From positions 1 to 33,980 of the forward strand of contig JADRCO010000427.1 of NCBI GenBank assembly GCA_021464525.1: a DNA stretch of 33,980 nt, read 5' to 3'. Both the position numbers and the translations under genes were made by a program. Shown here piece after piece: positions 1-9,390 of this stretch. The notes under the pieces were generated by a model. That model saw nothing but the letters and a program-made list of their open reading frames with translations. It searched no databases and was not told the DNA's origin. Position 1 is the first letter of the stretch, and each line of letters starts with the position of its first letter. Source of the DNA: Rhizophagus sp. LPA8_4_AMF. Taxonomy: Eukaryota > Glomeromycota > Glomeromycetes > Glomerales > Glomeraceae.

Positions 1-10
1 TTTTTTTGGA

Positions 11-186
11 GCGGTATAGTACTATGCGAGGGTTGGAGCATAGGCGCTTACTTTTAGTAAGCTCGTGGGTACCAGTTTCTGCTGCAGTCCTACGATAGGA
101 CCGGTTGGTTGTGGTACGGCATGGTGCTATGCGTAATTTTCATGGGAGGAGCATAGTGCGCTTCTTCGGAAGTCCCTTGTGGTAGG
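11..186. repeat. Duplicated, hairpin-rich GC-richer repeat
   Basis: Two diverged copies lie head to tail, roughly 11-71 and 107-186. Both carry the same inverted pair, CTATGC then GCATAG (22-27/38-43 and 127-132/151-156), followed by a second hairpin. In the first copy this is GCTTAC/GTAAGC (46-51/57-62); in the second it is CTTC/GAAG closing a TTCG loop (161-172). Between them GTCCTA/TAGGAC (87-92/96-101) forms another perfect stem. The block is much richer in G and C than its surroundings and is cut by the window start, so its left end is unknown. It could be part of a dispersed transposable element or a structured RNA. No coding potential was seen. Confidence 0.55.
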
Positions 187-200
187 GCCGTAATACAGTA

Positions 201-950
201 ATTATCTGATGAATAAGATTTCAAAATGCGGTAAATCAAAAATTTGCAAAATTAATTGCTTTTGATAGTTACGTGACTATAGCTGCCATTTCTATTAAAG
301 TATAATATTTTTTATTTTATTTTATTAATTTGGATAAAATGAAATGTATATTATATTGAATAAATATGTATAATTTTCAAATTTCTTTGAAAAGTTTATT
401 TATTAGTATTAAATTTCTTATTAAAATTATATGTTTTAATTCATTGTATTACGCTTTAAGCATTAACATATTGAATATTTTGCATCAATAAATAAATATG
501 TGCGCGTTAGTAGACTTTGTAAGAAAAGAAACACCAATATTTTCCTAGAATATATCGCTAATTTATATATTTTGCTGAAAATCTAAAAATTCTTTTTATT
601 GTAATAAATTTGCTAAATAAGCAATTTTATTGTATGTAAAAAAAAATACATATATATAAAATAAAAAAAACCGTGATATACGAGAACTAATTACAGACTA
701 CATACATAGGTACACTATATTTGCCAAAAAGAGAAAATAAAGTAATGATCAAACTCATATATTTTACTTCATTGTAGTCTATATGAGAGTTGATTTATAC
801 GTGTTATTTCTGTTCAGAGGCCATTCTTTCTCTTTTCAAATTATTTCTTTCCAACGGTTTGATTTTTCGTAATGATTATCTTTATGATTGTTATTGTTAA
901 CTTTTTCTTTTTTAATGAAGTATCTTTTTGACGATATTTCATCTCAAGAT
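201..950. other. AT-rich intergenic stretch, no gene seen
   Basis: Strongly AT-rich DNA with A and T runs. I see no convincing reading frame, tRNA or inverted-repeat element. It lies downstream of the minus-strand KH-like gene. Confidence 0.5.
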
Positions 951-1187
951 CTATTGTTTCATTAACTTTGTTAATTTATCACTTGCTTCTTTAATTCTAT
1001 CTTTACATGATAGAAGAATAATTTGGTTGTTAATTTTAATTTCAAAATGTGCTGGTTTTTTGTCGGAGATTATACTAATATATATACCGGTTTCCTTAGC
1101 AATGGGTTTTAGATTACATCCGTCACGATCAATCAATCTTCCAATTGAAATATATTTAGGGGTATCAATTTTGGTTGGCGTTTGCAT
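951..1187 (-). CDS. Small KH-domain-like protein with a degenerate GXXG loop
   Basis: The complete 78-residue frame begins at an ATG that has an in-frame TAA four codons upstream, so no upstream exon is needed. Residues about 13-75 fit a type I KH fold. There is an IGRLID..GCNLKPIAKETG stretch in the place of the usual IG..G..IK.I...TG helix-loop-helix, then an amphipathic strand (FEIKI), a strand ILLSC, and a final helix KEASDKLTKL. KH domains bind single-stranded RNA or DNA through the GXXG loop. Here that loop reads DRDG: the first glycine is lost and acidic residues are brought in, which would be expected to weaken nucleic-acid binding. At 78 residues it is little more than one KH domain. 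The frame on the opposite strand is its shadow. The fold is assigned by eye from the motif. Confidence 0.6.
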   Translation of the reverse strand: MQTPTKIDTPKYISIGRLIDRDGCNLKPIAKETGIYISIISDKKPAHFEIKINNQIILLSCKDRIKEASDKLTKLMKQ

Positions 1188-1584
1188 TTTGTAAAGTTAT
1201 TGATTAAAAACGTTATCGGTAGAAAAGAAATTGAGCTATGTATTTTACTTATTTTACCAGAAAAACATAAAAAAAAAATCATTAAAATTTGGTTTAAGTA
1301 TAAAGATTTTATTATTAATTAAATATTTCAATTATTAATATATTTCTTAAATTACTTTCATTGATTATTAACAATTAAAACAATAATAAAATAATATACT
1401 AGATATTATATTCTATAAAAAGTTGATATATCGTTATTTAATATGGTTAGTTTGCACAATTTCAAAAAAAAAAAAAGAAAAATATAAATTTTTAACCCTA
1501 AATCTATATATTCTTGTCATGATTCTATGCAATTAATATTTTAGTATTTACTAATTATAAATTTATCAAAAAAAAATTAATTGC
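1188..1584. other. AT-rich spacer between KH-like and Hsp70-like genes
   Basis: It holds A/T runs and the 3' flank of the Hsp70-like gene. No frame or structured element can be supported. Confidence 0.45.
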
Positions 1585-3896
1585 TTAATATGTTTTTCTT
1601 CTGTTATCTCTTTCGTCTCTTTCGTCTCTTTCGTCTCTCATGTTGATAAACTTTTCGAGTAATTTTCTTTTATATTCATATTCATACCTCTCTGCTTCTT
1701 GATTATTCTCAAGCCATGTAATTGATTCTTGAATTGCTTCTTTGAGTATACTCTAAATTTGTTTTTATAATAGGATTAGAAAATTTTTAATAAACTTCGA
1801 TTCAACAGATAAGAAGATGCCCAATACGATCCCGAAGGATGATAGACTCTTAACAAAACTTACTTGATGCGAGTTACGTAAACTGTATACATAACTTTCA
1901 AACTCATTTCGTGCTTGTATCCTTTGTGCAACTTGATCTCTTTCTGCATGATACTTCTTAGCTTCAGAAACTGTCAAAAAGAAATTATTTATGTAATAAA
2001 CGATCGATCGTTAAAAATGTAATAATGAAAATTTGGTTACAAACCCATGCGTTTAATTACTTTACTCTTCGGTCGATTATAAATATTATTGATAGTTGTC
2101 ATATTTGATCTACCAGTTATTAAATCAACAGCAGTAACCTAAAGTTGATTAAAAAAAAAAAAAGAAAAAATATTAATGTAAATTATTTATTACTAAAAAA
2201 TTATATATATAAATAATTAAACCTTTAATATTCTATTTGAATCAATATCGAAGATAACTTCAATTTGTGGAACATCAGAAGAAATTCTAGTTAATTTAAA
2301 TTTTCCAATCAATTGATTATTTCTTGTTAGGTTACTTTCACCTTCATATATTGAAATTATTATATAATTTTGATTGAAGTAACTTGTAGGTATAATTTCA
2401 GATTTCTTAATAGGTATAGTTGTATTACTATCAATAAATGGTATCATAGTACCACAGATTTCGATACCAAGAGAAAAAACAGCAACATCAAGTAACATTA
2501 AATTTTGAATCTTTTCAGAATTATAATGAGATAAAATAGCAGCTTGTATTGTAGCACCATAAGCGGCAGCTTCATCAGAATTAATAGATTTATTTAATTC
2601 TTTGCCATTAAAGAATTCGGATATCATCTTTTGAATCTTAGGAATACGTGTTGAACCACCAACTAAAATGATTTCATCAACATCATTTTTGTAGATTTTA
2701 CCATCTTGAAGTACTTTCTCAATAGGTTCAATTATAAATTGAAATAATTTTTGATTCAATTCTTCAAACTTGGCACGTGTCAAAGTAGTATCAAAGTCAA
2801 TATCTTCAAAAAGAGAATCAATTCCAATGAAAGCTTTTGTTGATGCTGTAAGTGTACGTTTTGCACGTTCGCATTGTTCCTTCAGTCGACAGATAGCACG
2901 AATGTTGGAAGTAAGATCTTTATTAAATCTATTTTTGAATTCTTGTACGAAATGATTCACGAGTCGATTATCGAAATCTTTACCACCAAGAAGATTGTTA
3001 CCAGCAACTGCTCTTACTTCTAAAATTCCTTCTTCAGTATTTAAAAGAGAGACGTCACAAGTACCACCACCTAAATCAAAGACGAGGATATTTCGTTCTC
3101 TAGTGAATCTTTTATCCAACCCATAAGCGATAGCAGCAGCAGATGGTGAATTAATGATACGAAGTATTTTCAAACCAGCAATCAAACCAGCATCATATAA
3201 AGCTTTATAATGAGAATAATTAGATAAAGCTGGTGTTGTGATTACAGCATTTTTAACTCGAGTGTTAAGAAAAGCTTCTGCGATTTCTTTCAACTTTTTC
3301 AATATCATGGATAAAATTTCTTTAGGTTCGAAATCTTTATCTTCACCTTTGTATTTGACTATGATATATAACTTATTATTCTTTTTGACAACATTGAACG
3401 GCCAATGCTAATTATTATGATACATAAAAAAAAAAATAATATCAAAACGTTAGAGATTGCATATTAATTGAAAAAAAGTTGCCACGACCCACGTCCATCC
3501 CGATGATATCAAGATTTAATATCGAAATACCTTCATATCACATTGAAGATCAAAATCGTTGACATCATGACCAATAAGACGGATAATATCAAAAATGGTA
3601 TTATGAGGATTCATAGAAACTTGATTTTTTGCCGCGTCACCAATAAGAATTTCTTTATCAGTAAAAGCGACGTATGATGGAGTTGTACGATTACCATAAT
3701 CATTGGAAATAATTTCAACTTTATCATTTTTCCAAATACCGACACAAGAATATGTATTCCCTAAATCAATACCGACTAAAAAGTTTTTTTAAGAGGAAGA
3801 AAATAAATCATCAGAACTTTTTTTTTTTAAAAAAAAAAGAAAGAAATAGTTTATTAAATGCTCGAAAATTAATTTATTGCACTAACCAGTCGCCAT
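1585..3896 (-). CDS. Divergent Hsp70-family protein (six exons)
   Basis: Hand-spliced exons are 3896-3887, 3775-3531, 3407-2223, 2138-2045, 1970-1864 and 1752-1585, all with GT-AG junctions, giving 602 residues that align to cytosolic Hsp70 almost without gaps through the ATPase and substrate domains. Landmarks are [12 protein letters not shown] at the N-terminus, [11 protein letters not shown] near residue 195, [22 protein letters not shown] and an IEVIFDID strand in the substrate domain. Hsp70s fold proteins by ATP-driven clamping in the cytosol. Several key positions differ from bovine Hsc70: K71 is Ile68, T13 is Asn10, E175 is Ser172, D152 is Tyr149 and R155 is Tyr152, while D10, D199 and D206 are kept. 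The lid is short: it ends in a repeated RDE tail with no GGMP segment and no EEVD. It is probably a specialised or ATPase-impaired paralogue rather than the main Hsp70. It could also be a young decaying copy, but the frame is intact. Confidence 0.9.
1608..1643. repeat. 9-bp tandem repeat in the last Hsp70 exon
   Basis: The unit tctctttcg (approximate phase) is repeated three to four times. On the coding strand it gives Arg-Asp-Glu three times, then Arg-Asp, just before the stop codon. Confidence 0.85.
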
Positions 3897-4479
3897 TATT
3901 ACTATAAGAAGATAATTATAAAATCAAATTTTTCTTTTCCTCTCTTTTCTTTATTTTCTGTTTCGTTGTAAAAACGAAAAACAAAATTTTTGGAAATGGA
4001 ACATCGCGATTTCAAAAGAAATGGAAGTACGACACACATTTTTTCCAAGTTCGTTTTCCAATTTTAGTCAAATTAGATGCTGTCTGATCTATAGATAAAA
4101 CGCGTCTAAACCGTAATAGGTATATTTATCGTCTAGTTATAAAATCGGTTTTCCTGCGATTCAACGATCTTCATACTCTTTTTTGAAGTTGGTATAATTG
4201 ATCTGATTTTATAAAAAAAAAAGATGGATCTAAAAAATTATTTGAGTAGAATGACTTATTGAATTTTTTAATCCCTATAAAAATATACGTTGTGATTCAA
4301 AAATTTATGATAAAATAATAATAATGAATGCTATATGTTTCTTCGCTAATAATTAAATGCATTAATTCTTACTTTCATCAATTCATTTAGAATCCATATT
4401 AAAAATTCAATTAAAGTTTGAATACAGTAATTTACCACATTCATGATCCGATCAAATTTACCCTATATCAGATATAGAT
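3897..4479. other. Upstream region of the Hsp70-like gene
   Basis: This is the 5' flank of the minus-strand Hsp70-like gene. It has scattered GAA and TTC triplets, but I could not find a convincing run of alternating units that would make a clear heat-shock element. There is no gene. Confidence 0.4.
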
Positions 4480-4631
4480 GTCGATTTGCGTCAGATGACG
4501 CCGGCCTACATTATCGGCTCGATATTGCCCAAAATTATTTCATATGGCTCACTTGATGATCAACATTCCGCCCATATGTAATGCCTTAAGTGACGGCGTC
4601 AGCTGTCAGCTGTCAGCTGACGCAAATCGAC
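4480..4631. mobile_element. MITE-like inverted-repeat element, 152 bp
   Basis: The ends are inverted repeats: GTCGATTTGCGTCAG at the left and CTGACGCAAATCGAC at the right, followed inward on both sides by a tgacgcc/ggcgtca block. The right arm is longer because a 7-bp unit (cagctgt) is repeated there. Inside, cacttgatg and cttaagtga give a second, weaker inverted pair. No clear target duplication was found. There is no coding sequence, so it would be non-autonomous. The superfamily is not identified. Confidence 0.7.
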
Positions 4632-4989
4632 AAATCGATAATAATTTCCAATTGAAATGAACTTCGTTTTACGATGAACATATTCTTGATCGCGAAAATA
4701 GAATTTGTTTTATAAACTTGGGGACCGATAATTATTTGCATAAAATTAAAGATGTGTATATTTATTTGTTTAAAAGTCGAAACATGATTATTATAAAAAA
4801 ATACCAGCTCTCTTTATATAAAGACTGAATTATAAAAAAATAAAAATAACATAGTTGATTAACTACATATTTTACTTATTCATAAAGAAATATATATATT
4901 GATAAATAGAAAAAATAAAAAATAAAATAAAATATATTGAAAAGATATCATATAATTATATAATTCTATTGGTTTACAATTGGAAATCT
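4632..4989. other. AT-rich spacer
   Basis: This is the 3' flank of the Myb-like gene next to the inverted-repeat element. Nothing else is visible. Confidence 0.4.
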
Positions 4990-5749
4990 TTAAAAAAGAG
5001 GAACCATTTTATTCGGCATATTAAAGTCGTTGAATGAAACTTTTGGTTCCATTATGGGTAGCATTGGTTGATAAGAGATTAATTTATCGGAAGGAGGTTT
5101 AGTAGTTTTTCGTTTTTTGATCAAACGTAATTGTCTTTTAGCTCTTCTCTCATCACTTTTTTTTTTAGAATTCCAAAAATTTCTGACCTTGTTTTCGGAT
5201 CTTAACAATCCGTAATTTTTCTTTAATGAGGCAACGACATGTTTCCAACTTATTTTCCCGTCTTTCATTCTATTCTTATTCGCTTCAATGATTATAAGAT
5301 TTTTTTCTTCTTCCGTTAAAGGTTCGAGACTTACTAAATGAAAAAGAAAATACGTAATATTATTTTATTAATTTATAAAATGTAGTATTTTTTTTTTTTT
5401 TAAAAAAAAAACAAACTTTGTGAAAAGGATTTACATACAATGCGGATTGATGTAGTTGTGCCAACTGGAATATTTTTTAAGGAAAAAAAGGAAAAGGTTA
5501 ATGCCTTTTATATTTACTTATTGATTTATATATGAATATAGTACTTACCAATTAGAAAGTTGGTTAGGTTTGTATTTAGGAATTAATTTGCTTATCAAAA
5601 CAAACTTATTATGTTTGTCTTTATATAAGTTCATATATTGTCTTATGAGGACATTATTCTACAAGAATAATAAATAATAAATAAGTATTATACGTTTGTT
5701 AAGTAATATATAATATAAATGTATTTACCGCTTCATCGAATAAAGACAT
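4990..5749 (-). CDS. Two-repeat Myb/SANT-like DNA-binding protein (four exons)
   Basis: Exons 5749-5729, 5658-5549, 5464-5439 and 5333-4990 join in frame at GT-AG sites to give 166 residues. The start ATG has an in-frame TAA a few codons upstream. Residues about 8-52 form a first SANT-type unit (DEANNVLI, then ISKLIP.Y..NQLSNCWHNYINP, where the last part matches the recognition helix of Myb repeats). Residues about 55-110 form a second unit (PLTEEEKNLI, then ISWKHVVASL, then RSENKVRNFWNSKKK). A basic stretch rich in K and R follows. Myb-type proteins bind DNA in the nucleus, usually as transcription factors; this one is short and shows no activation domain. Only its last exon is a long open frame; the first three exons are too short to stand out. 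Target genes cannot be inferred. Confidence 0.8.
5388..5411. repeat. T-run/A-run palindrome inside Myb intron 3
   Basis: T14 is followed directly by A10. It sits within the intron between 5438 and 5334. A similar T11/A10 tract lies in intron 1 of the Hsp70-like gene at 3818-3838. Confidence 0.8.
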
Positions 5750-7313
5750 ATTTTGTTATGGTAAATATAATAAAAGTAAAAAATATTATGAAAATTTTTT
5801 TCGTGATTACGAAAAAAAAATTGATTTTTTTTTTCTTTTTTAAAAAAAAGAGATTTAATGGGTTTAATGAGTTTAATGGGTTAAATGGTTCAATATATTT
5901 AATGTAAAAAAAAATGCTCTTTTTTTTTAGAAAAAAAAAAAGTATTTGAGTAATTTTTCTTTTACGGATGACCTCGTATTTATTAGAATGATGACGCCAA
6001 CGGTTTCTTGGTGTGCAACATTTTCGGAGTTTTGATAACGAAATCCAATAAAATTCAATGGAAACTTCCGAGTTTCCAAATAACAAAGAAATTTGAATAT
6101 AAAAGATTAGTTAAAATCTATGAAAGTTTTCTTAATATATTATCTTTTTTTTTTTTAGACTATTAATTGCATAATAAGATTTGATTAATGAATATTAAGA
6201 AATTTTATATATGCAAGTTATTGGTATTAATTATAAATGAAAAATGTAATCTAATATATATAATATAATAAAGTATAATAGTATATATATAATGTATTGT
6301 AATATGATATAATCGATTTAATTATTTGATCGAAAAAAAGAAAATTTTCGGAAATACGGAAAATGATAATCATAATAAATTTTATATTAAGTTTTACTAA
6401 TTAAAGAGAATTCAAATGATAATTGTTTGTTCACATTGTCACTCGAAATCAGTTATCTCGTATGCGTTATTTATAATATATATATATATATATATATATG
6501 CATGTACGTCAACGGTTCTAACAGGTTTTAAATGAAAATATTATATTATATTTTGGAGAGCTCAATGGGTATTGGCGTTTCGGAACTAATCAATTACTTT
6601 ATAGTTCTCTTTTAGTTAATATTTATATTTTAAAAAATTGAAAGTGAAATATCCAATATAATTTGTTTAAATTATTTCTTTATCTCTACTTTTTTTTGAT
6701 TATTTATTTTTTTTATATTGTTTTAAACAAAAAAATTGAAGACTTGGCTGATTATGTCATAGAACTTTGAAAAATTTTCTATCTACAATTTTTGCTATTA
6801 TGTTTTTTTCGTCGCACAGATCTACAATATTGCATTATTTTAACAATGTTGGCAAAACATGATTAAATGATTTTATTAATTACATATTTATTTTTTCCAT
6901 TAAAAAGGAAAAAAAAAATTTTTCAATATAAATATATCTCAGCCCTCTGACCTAATAACCTGATTTTTGCATGAATGTTTTTGTTGCTTTTGTTGTAAAT
7001 ATATAGTAATAATTTACCAGAATATACTAGAAGATTTACATACCATATTAACTGAACGCTACCAAAATTTTATATAATAATTTTCATATTACGCAAAAAA
7101 TTTAATCGGTTGTCTTATATTGTGAGCCGAATATATTGTATATATATGATTTTGAAATTTCTAATTGATATTTTTCTTTTTATTTTTTGGAAATTCGTTT
7201 TATAAATTTGTGAAATCACACGACAACATTTCTTTAAAATATATTTATTGTAATTTTAGAGTGCAAAAATATTTTTTTCATAATAAATGACTAAAAATAG
7301 ATTTTTTTTTTTT
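5750..7313. other. Gene-poor AT-rich region
   Basis: It contains A/T homopolymers and a TA microsatellite. Two overlapping open frames at its left end (5719-5907 and 5733-6086) are low-complexity Phe/Lys-rich artefacts of T and A runs and are not called genes. Confidence 0.5.
6476..6499. repeat. TA dinucleotide microsatellite
   Basis: About twelve uninterrupted TA units in AT-rich intergenic DNA. Confidence 0.9.
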
Positions 7314-7512
7314 TTAATCCTTAGCTATTGTTCCTTTTACAGTTTTTCTTTGTCCAAATATTTGCATACATTCCGTTTTCAAAACATCTACTATTCTTTC
7401 TGCATTCATTACGTAATTCTTAAATACTTGTTGAAGCTTTGAAATTTCTTTATAAAGATCTTACAATGCCCATTGGCTTCTTCATTAGCCGCAGGAGATG
7501 ATAAGATTCTAA
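7314..7512 (-). pseudogene. Relic of an unrecognised helical protein (C-terminal end)
   Basis: After a good acceptor (GGTTAG, near 7513) one frame reads LSSPAANEEANGHC. One base shift near 7461 brings in DLYKEISKLQQVFKN, then MNAERIVDVLKTEC, MQIFGQRKTVKG and a stop at 7316-7314. The two halves join naturally only with a frameshift, which suggests a decayed gene. The sequence is rich in helix formers and looks like a short coiled coil. I do not recognise the family. An unnoticed tiny intron at the junction would be the alternative. Confidence 0.4.
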
Positions 7513-7577
7513 CCTAATTAATATATTTAAACCATATTTATTAATGTGATATCAGTTTATTTGCATAACAGATATAC

Positions 7578-7841
7578 ATGGGTACTACATTTTTTGTAAT
7601 TTACCGCATGCATAATAACATCAAAAGAGTGCCACGTCAAAGAGTGTCGTATTTTCCGATTTTATTATACGCAGAAGGCGAAGTTAATAATAACTTGATT
7701 CTGTACATAAAAGAAATAAATAGTATGCTATCTGAAACCTGGTTATATTTAAAATCCTTCAAAAATTGCGACTCCGGCGGATGTATAATTTCGTATAAAC
7801 TAGTCGTTGACGGCACAAAGGTTACATTTCTTGGGATATGA
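7578..7841 (+). CDS. Possible 87-residue hypothetical protein
   Basis: This ATG-to-TGA frame lies in a patch visibly richer in G, C and CpG than its surroundings. The protein has a mixed composition (KRVPRQRVSYFPILLYAEGE, later NCDSGGC and KLVVDGTKVTFLGI). It has no signal peptide or membrane segment that I can see and no family that I recognise. The reverse strand is also nearly open across the same span, so strand assignment is uncertain. It may be a relic of a mobile element rather than a host gene. Confidence 0.25.
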   Translation: MGTTFFVIYRMHNNIKRVPRQRVSYFPILLYAEGEVNNNLILYIKEINSMLSETWLYLKSFKNCDSGGCIISYKLVVDGTKVTFLGI

Positions 7842-7973
7842 TGATATATGAATTGAAATATGACTTAAAACTATTATCGAATATTTCATTGAAATGGTTT
7901 TGAGCAAATTATCATTTATTCTTTCGAAAGTATGTATTTATACATATACAATACCGTAACACTATAAATAATA

Positions 7974-8165
7974 GTGCCCTATAAAAAATTTTATCCGTTA
8001 TTTCTGTAAAAACTCCGTAAAAATGAGCCTTTCACGAATCCTTTCACAGATCCATTCACGGAAAATGTAAATAATTCGATAAATTCCGGGATATAAAGTT
8101 ATTATTCCGGAAATATGAAAAAAAGATGGAATATAAAAACGGATAGACTTTTTTTACAGGGTGCG
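7974..8165. mobile_element. MITE-like element with TA target duplication
   Basis: Imperfect terminal inverted repeats of about 30 bp: GTGCCCTATAAAAAA..TATCCGTT at the left, and its reverse-complement relative, reading inward GCACCCTGTAAAAAA..TATCCGTT, at the right. TA lies immediately outside both ends (7972-7973 and 8166-8167), as expected for Tc1/mariner-type insertion. It is 192 bp long with no coding sequence, so it would be non-autonomous. Confidence 0.6.
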
Positions 8166-9390
8166 TATCTTTATACTTAACGTAATTTTTCTTTTAGATA
8201 AAATGAAACAACTGTGGATATCTACAAAATAATAATTTTTTTTTATTATTTTATCTATAACATCGCATTTTCGTTAACAATAACCAATAATGTACTGTAA
8301 CTGACTAATAAATAATTTGAATTGTGTAGCATGAAGCGCGTGATATGTCTGCGCCTGATCTATTCCGTATTTATTATAATTGATATCGAATCCCATTTGT
8401 CAGATGATGTGATTGCCGCAGCAGGTTTCCTTTTTTTTTACGTTCTTTTAGACTGAAAAATTTTTTTTAATTTTTTTTTTTTTTTGAAAAAAAATTTTTT
8501 ATATTTTTTTTTATAAATTATTTTATGGCAACAGTTTTTAGTGGTGATAAGTGTATAATTGGGATATCAAATGAAGTTCATGAACTTCCCCTCTTTAGTC
8601 ACATCATATAACATTTTTACAGTTACATTTTTTTTTCGGTTCCAAGGGATTATATAGTAGTTCGACTGTACTATCCCATCATGGATCGACGCCTCGAACA
8701 TAAATTGTACAATCTTTCTTTTCTTCACACGAATTTTTAAATTCACCGTTATGGACATCCTCTCCCATTATTGTGATTCTGTCTGCTAAAATAACCAATA
8801 TTCTAGAAAGAAAAATTTCCTTTTTTCGATGACTTATCTTCAGCAAAGTTTTTCATAATTTGGTGGACATATTTTGTGTACAGAAAAAAAAAATCAAAAA
8901 AAAAAGACAAATATGCAAAAAAAAAGTTGGTTAGCGTCGTTGGGCTTATAATAATTATAATAAATAGTTAAACCCTTCATTAATTTTTGATATTTTTTCA
9001 TTTTTTTCGCCACTTTAAAGAAGATTAAATTTTTATCAAAAAAAATTATCATAATATAAATGGTTAATAAATATTGAAATATTGTTAAAAATGGTCAAGA
9101 GAAATTCAAGAAAATTCAATTTAATTGTATTTGTAATCAAATTATCTGATCAAATGATCATATTATGAACAAATTTGGTTTATCATGTGATGATAAATTA
9201 ATCATCGTTCGCAGTAATTATTATTATTTATTATATATCCTTATAGAATCACACTGACACACTATACTTTATTGAATGACTTTATTGATAATATATACTC
9301 AATTTTCAGTACATAACAATCATAATTTATTTCTTAAATTTCTTTAATTAAACATGCATTTATTATTCAATATTTTAAGTTAACGAATTG
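8166..9390. other. Gene-poor region with long T and A tracts
   Basis: Between 8445 and 8520 lie alternating T and A homopolymers. A 63-residue minus-strand frame at 8567-8758 has no recognisable feature and is not called. A motif around 8350-8375 (tgcgcctgatctatt) has a relative at 25386. Confidence 0.45.

Noticed and set aside
928-1194. 88-residue plus-strand hydrophobic frame
   Set aside because: Shadow of the KH-like gene; the minus-strand reading has a recognisable fold and an upstream in-frame stop.
3900-4100. Possible heat-shock elements upstream of the Hsp70-like gene
   Set aside because: GAA/TTC triplets are scattered but do not form three properly spaced alternating units.
5719-6086. 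Overlapping frames on both strands rich in Phe, Lys and Ile
   Set aside because: They arise from A and T homopolymers; the Myb exon 1 lies in a different frame.
8567-8758. 63-residue minus-strand frame
   Set aside because: No motif, no splice context and no unusual composition; kept as unexplained.
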